Shown here piece by piece: positions 1 through 5,733 of a DNA stretch of 10,440 nt (the first letter of the stretch is position 1; each line of letters begins with the position of its first letter). The notes beneath the pieces were generated by a model that saw only the letters and a program-made list of their open reading frames with translations, did not search any database and had not been told where the DNA came from. The stretch comes from a bacterium (GTDB lineage: Bacteria > Hydrogenedentota > Hydrogenedentia > Hydrogenedentiales > SLHB01), in the NCBI GenBank assembly GCA_024231375.1, contig JAAEQP010001879.1, positions 1 to 10,440 on the forward strand. The letters are read 5' to 3'. Both the position numbers and the translations under genes were made by a program.

Positions 1-2
1 GT

Positions 3-34
3 CCCATTATTGCCCTTCTTAGGGCAACAATGGG
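3..34. repeat. Long hairpin at the left edge, probable dispersed-repeat DNA
   Basis: Positions 3-16 (CCCATTATTGCCCT) pair with 21-34 (AGGGCAACAATGGG) as a 14-bp stem with a single A-C mismatch and a TCTT loop. No T-run follows on the + strand, so a simple intrinsic terminator is unlikely. The flanking GGTGGCTGTCCCC (read as GGGGACAGCCACC on the other strand) resembles the GGGGACAG-type ends of REP-like elements spread by Y1 (RAYT) transposases. That comparison is from memory and was not searched. The left end of the element may lie outside the window. Confidence 0.6.
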
Positions 35-43
35 TGGCTGTCC

Positions 44-58
44 CCCGCTTATCGCGGG
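44..58. repeat. Short GC-rich hairpin, second of three in tandem
   Basis: CCCGC at 44-48 pairs with GCGGG at 54-58 around a TTATC loop. It sits 9 bases after the long edge hairpin and before a third hairpin at 91-108, so the whole of 1-108 appears to be structured, non-coding DNA. It may belong to the same repeat element as the first hairpin. A structured leader for the downstream gene is the alternative. Confidence 0.4.
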
Positions 59-90
59 CTACGCGCCACGGCTGAGACTCTTTCAACAAC

Positions 91-108
91 CCCGCTGTGC
101 CAAGCGGG
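91..108. repeat. Third hairpin, 6-bp perfect stem
   Basis: CCCGCT at 91-96 pairs perfectly with AGCGGG at 103-108 around a 6-nt loop (GTGCCA). It is followed by CGGACCTTTTCT, a short T-rich stretch, so it could act as a weak terminator for an upstream + strand gene. It covers the in-frame GTG at 97, which argues against that GTG being the start of the downstream propeller gene. Confidence 0.35.
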
Positions 109-153
109 CGGACCTTTTCTGAACGGCCTTTCAGTCCCCTTGTCGCCTCATGT

Positions 154-160
154 GGAGGAA
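154..160 (+). promoter_or_regulatory. Ribosome binding site that fixes the propeller gene start
   Basis: GGAGGAA lies 8 nt before the ATG at 169. This near-perfect Shine-Dalgarno sequence selects ATG 169 over the longer in-frame alternative GTG at 97, which has no such site and lies inside a hairpin. Confidence 0.75.
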
Positions 161-168
161 CTCATGCC

Positions 169-1434
169 ATGTTGAACGACTGCTTCCCGCGCTACACCGA
201 CTTCGATCCGAAGGTGCCGGTGTGGTGCGTCACGCCCAATCGTCCGGGGTGCATTCACCGGTTCTTCGACACGTCGCCTATCAGTCCATCGGGCCGGTAT
301 CTGGCCGTGTTCCAAATGCCTTTCGAGGACCGTCGCCCCGAGCCGGGCGACGCGGGGAACGTCTGCATCGTCGATCTGGAGACCGGAGAGGTCCGCGTCG
401 TGGCCGAGACCTGTGGATGGGAACCTCAGATGGGGGCCAACGTCAACTGGGGCGGGTCGGACCACGAACTCTTCTTCAACGACGTGGACACCACGACCTG
501 GCAGCCCTTCGCTTGGAAACTCGACCCGCTGACTGGTGACCGCCAACGGATGGACGGCACGGTGTACCATGCGTCGCCCGACGGCCGGTGGCTGATTTCG
601 TCGAACATGACGACCATGCGCAAGACACAACCCGGCTATGGCGTATGCATCCCCGACGACGCGGCACGGCGGAATGTGGGACCCGCCGACGACGACGGAT
701 TCTACCTGACGGATACCGATACCGGCGAAACGAAACTGTTGGTTTCGCTTCATGAACTGTTGAGCAAGGCGGACCCACCCGTCCGCATCGAGAACCCGGA
801 CATTCAGGAGATCTACGGGTTCCACAGCAAGTTCAATCCCCAAGGCGACCGCCTGATGCTGAGTATTCGGTGGTTCCCGGCGAAAGACGGGCCCCAGTGG
901 GATCTATTCGGCACGGACCACTTGGCGGTGAGATTCGCCTGGGTGACCATGAAACTGGACGGAAGCGAGATGCATTGCGCCGTGGGCCCGGAAGAGTGGG
1001 AGAAGGGCGGCCACCATGCCGCATGGTTTCCTGACGGCAAACGGATCTCCATGAATCTCGCCATCGACCGCGAGTGCATGCGCTTCGTTCAGGTCAACGC
1101 CGACGGCAGCGGGCTGGGCAAGATTCTCGACGATGTGGAGGGTTCGGGGCACCCCACCATCCATCCCGATGGCCGACACCTGTTGACGGACACGTACACT
1201 TCTGAAGTCGTGGCCTTCGGCGACGGAACGATTCCCCTGCGCTGGGTCAATCTCGGCAACGGCACCGAAGAAACGATTGTGCGCATCAACACCCAGACCC
1301 TCTGCGGCGACGTGGCACTGCGCGTCGACCCCCATCCTGCATGGGACCGCACCTGGCGCTACGTTACCTTCAACGCCTTCGTCGACGGCACGCGCCGCGT
1401 CTACATGGCGGACATGGAAGCGCTGGTTTCGTAG
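169..1434 (+). CDS. TolB/oligogalacturonate-lyase-like beta-propeller protein
   Basis: The product is 421 aa with no signal peptide or membrane segment, so it should be cytoplasmic. Repeated propeller strands of the TolB/WD40-like PD40 type are visible: SPSGRYLAVF (about 39-48), SPDGRWLIS (136-144), NPQGDRLMLS (223-232), FPDGKRISM (287-295) and HPDGRHLLTD (332-341). The C-terminal segment DPHPAWDRTWRYVTFNA (387-403), followed by RRVYMADM, matches the last blade of oligogalacturonate-lyase-like (PL22-type) propellers as I recall them. Histidines cluster at H282/H283, H328 and H389. PL22 enzymes bind a metal through propeller histidines, so a lyase acting on imported oligouronides is possible, but I cannot align the residues exactly. 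Many family members have no tested function. The start is ATG 169 because of the strong ribosome binding site. The gene stands alone on this strand, with hairpin DNA upstream and a REP-like gap downstream. Confidence 0.72.
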   Translation: MLNDCFPRYTDFDPKVPVWCVTPNRPGCIHRFFDTSPISPSGRYLAVFQMPFEDRRPEPGDAGNVCIVDLETGEVRVVAETCGWEPQMGANVNWGGSDHELFFNDVDTTTWQPFAWKLDPLTGDRQRMDGTVYHASPDGRWLISSNMTTMRKTQPGYGVCIPDDAARRNVGPADDDGFYLTDTDTGETKLLVSLHELLSKADPPVRIENPDIQEIYGFHSKFNPQGDRLMLSIRWFPAKDGPQWDLFGTDHLAVRFAWVTMKLDGSEMHCAVGPEEWEKGGHHAAWFPDGKRISMNLAIDRECMRFVQVNADGSGLGKILDDVEGSGHPTIHPDGRHLLTDTYTSEVVAFGDGTIPLRWVNLGNGTEETIVRINTQTLCGDVALRVDPHPAWDRTWRYVTFNAFVDGTRRVYMADMEALVS

Positions 1435-1549
1435 CGGGGCGCGCAAGACAGGAGGATGAACACGTCCCCGCGCTCCGTTGAGCCCCCCGCTTGAGCCTGT
1501 TCAGCCGTTGAAGAAGCCACGTGCTTATCAGAGCAGGAGCGAAAAAACC

Positions 1550-1589
1550 GGGACTGTACCAAGCGAGCGCAGCGAGACGGGACTGTCCC
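1550..1589. repeat. REP-like motif pair GGGACTGTACC / GGGACTGTCCC
   Basis: GGGACTGTACC (1550-1560) and GGGACTGTCCC (1579-1589) are near-identical direct copies. They are separated by AAGCGAGCGCAGCGAGAC, which itself repeats GCGAG. Each motif is close to its own reverse complement. This matches the general look of GGGACAGTCCC-type intergenic repeats seen in genomes with RAYT transposases, by recollection only. No transposase is present in the window. Confidence 0.45.
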
Positions 1590-1599
1590 TCGTCTTTTT
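1576..1599 (+). terminator. Possible intrinsic terminator, imperfect hairpin plus T5
   Basis: GACGGGA (1576-1582) pairs with TCC and CGTC (1586-1594) with a 2-nt CT bulge and a CTG loop, followed directly by TTTTT (1595-1599). The order of stem then T-run fits termination of a + strand transcript coming from the propeller gene 142 bp upstream. The stem is weak and overlaps the REP-like motif, so this may be coincidental. Confidence 0.3.
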
Positions 1600-1603
1600 C
1601 AGC

Positions 1604-1621
1604 GGGCTTCGCGAGAGGCCC
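1604..1621. repeat. GNRA-tetraloop hairpin in the convergent gap
   Basis: GGGCTTC (1604-1610) pairs with GAGGCCC (1615-1621), with one G-U wobble, around a GCGA loop. Read on the - strand it lies 51 bp after the sigma factor stop codon and is followed by GCTGAAAAAG rather than a T-run. It may help stabilise or end the 3' end of that mRNA. Confidence 0.35.
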
Positions 1622-1672
1622 GATCCTCCTCCAGCAACCCCTCAGTCCCCCTGTTGCCGCGCTCCTTCGTCC

Positions 1673-4408
1673 TCACTTTCGGTGGACAATGGCGGGTTCC
1701 GGCCTGGCGCGCAATTCTCTGGGCGCTGGTACTGGTTTGGGTGCGCGCACTATCTGAGGCTCCCTGAGTCCGTCCAGGCCAAGGCCGTCCCGCAACTCCT
1801 CCAGCCGAAGTTGCCGCGCCCAGGAGGCGACCCCCTCATTCGTCACGACGCCGCGCTCCGTTTCCCCGTTGCGCTCTCGCACCGAAGTCTTCGGCTCGAA
1901 CCGCCATTTAGCCAAGTCCGGTACACGGTCGAGGGCCCCCAGGATGGCGAGGGATTCCATGGCAAGATAGGTGCACTCTTCGTTGGGGTTGATGAGGATG
2001 TTGGACTCGCGCACGTCGGACTGGAACCTGCCGCGCCCCTGGTGAAATCGCATGATGCCTCTGGTGCATGCGAGTTGGTCGATTCGGTCCAGCGCGTCCA
2101 GCGTCTGAAGCGCCCACAAAGCGCCCCGCGTCATGCTCATGTCGCACCAGCCGAAATGGAACAGGCCGTCCGCCTTGGCCACGTCCACCGGTGCATACCC
2201 GTCCCGGAGGGGCCAACCCGGCTTGACCTGGTGCTCAACGATGTACGCCACGAGGCGGTCGCCATCGACGAAATCCAGACAATCGAATTCGCGGAGACAC
2301 GCCAGCCGCCAGGCAATGCGGTCCATCTCCACAAAGTGATAGTTCCCGCCCTGCGCCCTGACCTCGCCTCTGGAGGCGTCGTTCATCTTCTGGATTGCGT
2401 CGCTGCCAAGAGCTTCGAGCGCGGCACGCACGCTCTCTGGCGAGAACCCGATGTCGGCGAGTTCTTGCTTCGTCAGGACGCCGCTGGAAATGACGTTGTA
2501 GAGGGCGCGCGGTTGGCTCAACGCAGCGCGCACCCTCTCGGGTATGTTCTTTCTGTTGCCGTTGGTCAGATAACCCACCACGGCCGACTTGTATCTCTCA
2601 CCTACCTCCGGTCCGAAGAACGCCATCGGCGGATGCGCCTGGGCTCGTAGGAGGATCGAGAACTCGCCTCGACCTGATTCTGCCCACTCATCGATCTCGG
2701 CAAGCGCCATTTCGCGGGAGATCGTCCGCGGCCAATGCGGCTGTCTGCCTCCGGTGAACGCGCCGGTCGTCAGCATGACGGTCAGCATCACAACCGCCGC
2801 GCCGATGGCAAGAGCGCCTCGCACCTTATGTGCGCGGGATTCGGCGGGAGGCCGGACGAACACGGACGCGTCGCCCTCGGGCTGGAGGAGCGATTCCGCC
2901 TCGTCCGCCCGTCCGCCCAGGAAGAGACCGAGAGCGGTGGCGGCCACATCCGCGACCGCGTTCTCGAGGGCGGCGGGATCGACAACGTTGCTCTCGGAAA
3001 GCTTGCGCAGATCGCGAAGGTCCCGCGCGCCGAGCTGTGTCTCGCACTGCCCGTCGAAGTCGATTCGGATCCTCGAGTTGACCCCCGTCACTCCGAAGAA
3101 CTGAGTTGCACTCATCTTCACGGGCGGCAGGAACAGGACGACGCCCGTATTCGTGATGCGGTAGTCGCGCAGAAGGAAGCGGTCGCCCAAGTAACGGATG
3201 AATGCCAGGGCCTGGGTCTGCGTGACAGGTCTTGGCTCCACGTGTTCCGGAGCGCCCAGCAACCCCCGCGCCTGACGCAGAAACAAATTGTAGTCGTGCC
3301 GGATGGGCGCGGTCTTGTTGGTGTGATAGAGGGTGATGTTCAACACCAGCAGGGCCGCGAAGAAGGTCCAGAACGGCGCATGGCAGAACCCCATCAGCAC
3401 CGACACGACGAGAAACGTCGCGCTCGCAAGAACTTGCCCATAGGCGAAGGGCGAACGGTTGACGCGCAGAAAACGGGCCGTCTGCCATGTGCCGAACGCG
3501 CAGAGCGGTATCAGAAGCCTGAACAAGAACACCGGGCCGAGGCGAGCGGTCACCGTGATCGAAATCAAGAGGGTCGGGACGGTGACCAGGACGAGCGCAA
3601 CAACATTGCCGCGAATGACGGTCTTGCGGAAACCACGCCCCGTCCCTGGCGCGAGATTGTCGGCTTCCAGCTTCCCTAGCCACCCGTGGAAAGCAGCTGC
3701 GACCACCCCTTGAAACAGCCCAAACCAGAGGAGAAGCATCCATGGCACGGATAGCAGCGCGGCCACGGCCGTCGAAGAAGAACCACCCCCGACCGTAAGG
3801 GACGTAGCCGGCAGGAGCGCCATGACCCCGGTCTTGAATCCCTTGCGCGGTTCCAGGTCGGCAAGCGACGATTCGAGGCGCTCTTCCAGCTTCCCGCGCA
3901 GCACGGTTCGTGCCCGGTGCAGGCGGGTCTTCATAGCGGTTTCGGAAATGCCCAAGGCCGTGGAGGCTTCCCTGACGCTCTTGCCTTCAATGTAGAAGAG
4001 CACCAGGCATTCGCGATGGGTGGACGGCAAGGAGGACACGGTCCGCCGAAGCGTTTCGCTCAGGGATTTGGCCTCGTCACCTTCCGGAGCCACCTCCTCG
4101 GATGCGGGCTGTTCAAGCCGCCACCGTTCCCTTCGGGCCAGTTCGCGCTTGTGCCGACGCAACATTGACGTGCTGACGTTGCGCGCGATGCGCCCGAGCC
4201 AGGCGCCAAACTTTTCCGGGTTCCGCAACGCGCGCAGATAGCGGAACGCCTTCACAAACGTTTCCTGGGCGGCGTCTTCGCAGAGGGTGGCGTCGCCAAG
4301 CCGGCTCCAAGCGATCCCGTAAACCATGTTCTGGTAACGGTCTACCAGCTCGGAGTAGCGTTCCGTCTCGCCGTTTCGCACGGCCTCGATTACTGGGGCG
4401 TCGGACAT
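1673..4408 (-). CDS. ECF sigma factor fused to membrane segments and an alpha-toroid-like domain
   Basis: The product is 911 aa from the ATG at 4408. Residues about 8-80 are sigma region 2 (DAAQETFVKAF at 45-55, then NPEKFGAWLGRIARN at 63-77). Residues about 118-171 are region 4 with a helix-turn-helix (SVREASTALGISETAMKTRL). Ordinary ECF factors stop near here, at roughly 180-200 aa. This one continues with hydrophobic segments at about 214-240, 269-286, 292-308, 323-344, 346-360 and 532-551. A soluble stretch at about 362-531 matches nothing I recognise. A C-terminal region has three repeats (about 692-732, 754-795, 809-842) of the type WAL..L..LDRID, like prenyltransferase or terpene-cyclase toroids. 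A Pro/Arg-rich tail ends it. No HxxxCxxC zinc anti-sigma motif is seen. A membrane-bound sensor and sigma factor in one chain is inferred. Upstream in-frame starts at 4420 and 4468 exist, but the GGAGAGG at 4421-4427 favours 4408 (spacing 12 nt). Confidence 0.85.
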   Translation of the reverse strand: MSDAPVIEAVRNGETERYSELVDRYQNMVYGIAWSRLGDATLCEDAAQETFVKAFRYLRALRNPEKFGAWLGRIARNVSTSMLRRHKRELARRERWRLEQPASEEVAPEGDEAKSLSETLRRTVSSLPSTHRECLVLFYIEGKSVREASTALGISETAMKTRLHRARTVLRGKLEERLESSLADLEPRKGFKTGVMALLPATSLTVGGGSSSTAVAALLSVPWMLLLWFGLFQGVVAAAFHGWLGKLEADNLAPGTGRGFRKTVIRGNVVALVLVTVPTLLISITVTARLGPVFLFRLLIPLCAFGTWQTARFLRVNRSPFAYGQVLASATFLVVSVLMGFCHAPFWTFFAALLVLNITLYHTNKTAPIRHDYNLFLRQARGLLGAPEHVEPRPVTQTQALAFIRYLGDRFLLRDYRITNTGVVLFLPPVKMSATQFFGVTGVNSRIRIDFDGQCETQLGARDLRDLRKLSESNVVDPAALENAVADVAATALGLFLGGRADEAESLLQPEGDASVFVRPPAESRAHKVRGALAIGAAVVMLTVMLTTGAFTGGRQPHWPRTISREMALAEIDEWAESGRGEFSILLRAQAHPPMAFFGPEVGERYKSAVVGYLTNGNRKNIPERVRAALSQPRALYNVISSGVLTKQELADIGFSPESVRAALEALGSDAIQKMNDASRGEVRAQGGNYHFVEMDRIAWRLACLREFDCLDFVDGDRLVAYIVEHQVKPGWPLRDGYAPVDVAKADGLFHFGWCDMSMTRGALWALQTLDALDRIDQLACTRGIMRFHQGRGRFQSDVRESNILINPNEECTYLAMESLAILGALDRVPDLAKWRFEPKTSVRERNGETERGVVTNEGVASWARQLRLEELRDGLGLDGLREPQIVRAPKPVPAPRELRARPEPAIVHRK

Positions 4409-4420
4409 GAGTGTGTGCAT

Positions 4421-4427
4421 CCTCTCC
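4421..4427 (-). promoter_or_regulatory. Ribosome binding site of the sigma factor gene
   Basis: On the - strand GGAGAGG lies 12 nt before ATG 4408 and directly abuts the in-frame ATG at 4420. The zero spacing makes 4420 unlikely as the start. Twelve nt is slightly long but usable, and 4408 leaves the usual short leader before sigma region 2. Confidence 0.5.
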
Positions 4428-4430
4428 GGA

Positions 4431-4451
4431 TTCGTGTCTGTTCTACACGAA
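4431..4451. promoter_or_regulatory. Perfect 7-bp inverted repeat in the divergent promoter region
   Basis: TTCGTGT (4431-4437) and ACACGAA (4445-4451) are exact reverse complements around a 7-nt spacer. The site lies just downstream of the proposed ECF -10 element and covers the expected transcription start of the sigma factor gene. It could be an operator for a dimeric regulator or a hairpin at the 5' end of the mRNA. A 7-bp palindrome can also arise by chance. Confidence 0.4.
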
Positions 4452-4453
4452 AA

Positions 4454-4479
4454 GACGCCACGAAGCACAGAAGGTTACA
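4454..4479 (-). promoter_or_regulatory. Candidate ECF-type promoter of the sigma factor gene
   Basis: On the - strand TGTAAC (4479-4474) is followed after exactly 16 nt by CGTC (4457-4454). This resembles the ECF promoter pattern with an AAC-containing -35 and a CGTC -10, as in TGAAAC-N16-CGTC. The expected start of transcription would be near 4447, giving a leader of about 40 nt before ATG 4408. ECF genes are often autoregulated, so the factor may recognise this site itself. The motif is short and was found by eye. Confidence 0.4.
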
Positions 4480-4490
4480 TCGAAATGCGG

Positions 4491-4519
4491 TTGAACGGGA
4501 CGACCGGCTAAGGAATACT
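4491..4519 (+). promoter_or_regulatory. Candidate sigma-70 promoter of the radical SAM gene
   Basis: TTGAAC (4491-4496) and AATACT (4514-4519) are spaced by 17 nt. Each matches the housekeeping consensus at four of six positions. Transcription would begin near 4526, about 36 nt before the GTG start at 4562. This supports a start downstream of this element rather than the longer in-frame ATG at 4415, which would lie upstream of the promoter. Confidence 0.4.
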
Positions 4520-4546
4520 CGGGTCCTGACGCAGCGTACACCCTAT

Positions 4547-4550
4547 GGAG
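4547..4550 (+). promoter_or_regulatory. Ribosome binding site for the GTG start of the radical SAM gene
   Basis: GGAG lies 11 nt before GTG 4562. Family members typically begin only a short distance before the KGRGA...NP..RF motif. That motif starts at residue 10 of the protein when GTG 4562 is used. Confidence 0.45.
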
Positions 4551-4561
4551 AATCCGTCAGC

Positions 4562-5626
4562 GTGTCATCGTTCGATTCGAAATCGCACAAGGGCCGGGGC
4601 GCGGGAGGCAACCCCGCGAACCGGTTTGACGAGATCGCCTACGAGGCGGACCCGGACTGGGACGCCCGCGACGAGCCGGGACCTCGGACGGTGTTTCTGA
4701 AAGACGCCACGAAGAAGGTCTTCAGCCGGAACGACAGTCCAGACATCCCTGCCGACACGACGTGCAATCCCTACCGGGGATGCGAGCACGGGTGCATCTA
4801 TTGCTACGCGCGACCCACCCACGAGTACCTTGGGTTCTCGGCCGGACTGGATTTCGAGACGCGCATCGTGGTGAAAGAGAACGCGCCCGCCCTTATTCGC
4901 AAGGAGTTTATGTCGCCCCGCTGGGACCCGCGGCCCGTGGCGTTCTCGGGCGTGACCGACCCGTATCAACCCATCGAGCGGCGGCTCCAACTGACGCGTC
5001 GATGCTTGCAGGTGTTCGCCGAGTTCCTGAATCCCGTGACCATCATCACCAAGAACCGGCTCATCGAACGTGACATCGACTTGCTGCGTCATTTGGCCGA
5101 CTACCAGGCGGTTTCGACGGCGGTGACCATGACCACGCTCGACAAAGGCTTGAACCGCATCCTCGAACCGCGTTCGTCGTTGCCGCGGCAACGGCTGGAA
5201 ACGATCGCGCGGTTGGCCGAGGCAGGCATTCCCGTGGCCGTGCTGGTGGCGCCCGTGATTCCAGGATTGAACGACGAGGAGATCCCTGCGTTGTTGAAAG
5301 CGGCGGCCGATGCGGGTGCGCGGAGCGCGGGAACTGAGGTACTGCGGTTGCCCCACGCGGTCGCGCCGTTGTTCGAAGACTGGCTCGAACGCCACATGCC
5401 TGACCGGAAGAGCAAGATTCTGAACCGTATCCGCGCCATGCGTGGCGGGAAGCTCAACGATTCCCGGTTCGGCTCGCGAATGTCGGGGGAGGGGTTATTC
5501 GCCGAACAGATAGCCAACCTGTTCGTGGTGGCGGCCCGCAAGTACGGGATCGACCAGCCTGACGCGCCATTGTCCGCGGAATCGTTCCGTCGGCCTGGGG
5601 GACGGCAGCTCTCGCTGTTCGACTGA
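4562..5626 (+). CDS. PA0069-family radical SAM protein (spore photoproduct lyase superfamily)
   Basis: The product is 354 aa from GTG 4562. The radical SAM motif CxxxCxxC is clear at C74, C78 and C81 (RGCEHGCIYCYAR), and should bind a [4Fe-4S] cluster and S-adenosylmethionine. Other blocks match PA0069-family proteins as I know them: KGRGAGGNPANRF near the start, FSRNDSPDIP (54-63), TDPYQPIERR (132-141), LVAPVIPGLND (228-238), MRGGKLNDSRFG (293-304) and a C-terminal QLSLFD. The length is usual for the family. The substrate is unknown. The relationship to spore photoproduct lyase suggests nucleic-acid chemistry, but this is only an analogy. An ATG at 4415 is in frame but lies before the promoter candidate, and its first 49 residues look non-conserved. 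The gene is divergent from the sigma factor gene and convergent with the peptidase gene, so it is probably transcribed alone. Confidence 0.92.
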   Translation: MSSFDSKSHKGRGAGGNPANRFDEIAYEADPDWDARDEPGPRTVFLKDATKKVFSRNDSPDIPADTTCNPYRGCEHGCIYCYARPTHEYLGFSAGLDFETRIVVKENAPALIRKEFMSPRWDPRPVAFSGVTDPYQPIERRLQLTRRCLQVFAEFLNPVTIITKNRLIERDIDLLRHLADYQAVSTAVTMTTLDKGLNRILEPRSSLPRQRLETIARLAEAGIPVAVLVAPVIPGLNDEEIPALLKAAADAGARSAGTEVLRLPHAVAPLFEDWLERHMPDRKSKILNRIRAMRGGKLNDSRFGSRMSGEGLFAEQIANLFVVAARKYGIDQPDAPLSAESFRRPGGRQLSLFD

Positions 5627-5718
5627 AGGGGGCGGGACTTGCCCGACGAGCATCCGAGCGGCGAGGAATGTGGACACCCACCCGCGGCGAACCCGTCTCG
5701 GAACAGATAGAACATCGG

Positions 5719-5732
5719 GCGGCAGGCGCCGC
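5719..5732. terminator. Hairpin in the convergent gap, possible weak terminator
   Basis: GCGGC (5719-5723) pairs with GCCGC (5728-5732) around AGGC, one base past the peptidase stop codon on the - strand. No T-run follows on either strand, so termination here would need Rho or would be weak. The rest of the 107-bp gap (5627-5733) holds nothing else I can support. Confidence 0.25.
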
Positions 5733-5733
5733 A

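Larger units (their letters stand above)
1435..1672. other. Convergent intergenic gap with repeat-like DNA
   Basis: This 238-bp gap separates the 3' ends of the + strand propeller gene and the - strand sigma factor gene. I see no supported gene or RNA in it. Its left part (1435-1540) has no clear structure. Its right part holds a direct repeat of GGGACTGT(A/C)CC, a hairpin with a T-run, and a GNRA-loop hairpin, listed separately. Confidence 0.6.

Noticed and set aside
97..168. N-terminal extension of the propeller from GTG 97
   Set aside because: There is no ribosome binding site, the codon lies in a hairpin loop, and the added residues do not look conserved; ATG 169 has an excellent site.
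1435..1672. tRNA or other structured RNA gene
   Set aside because: I found no cloverleaf, TTCGA-type T-loop with matching stem, or known RNA motif; the hairpins present are explained by repeats or termination.
1478..2650. 390-codon open frame on the + strand
   Set aside because: It is antisense to the sigma fusion C-terminus, whose frame has clear sigma and repeat motifs. The + strand translation has no recognisable family and is a high-GC shadow frame.
2735..3679. 314-codon open frame on the + strand
   Set aside because: It is antisense to the membrane part of the sigma fusion, and its composition (Arg/Glu/His-rich, no hydrophobic core) is typical of a shadow frame.
4415..4561. N-terminal extension of the radical SAM protein from ATG 4415
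   Set aside because: It would start upstream of the promoter candidate at 4491-4519, and the added 49 residues are unlike the family's N-terminus.
5627..5733. Strong bidirectional terminator between the convergent genes
   Set aside because: Only a short GC hairpin without a T-run is present, so it is listed only as a weak candidate.
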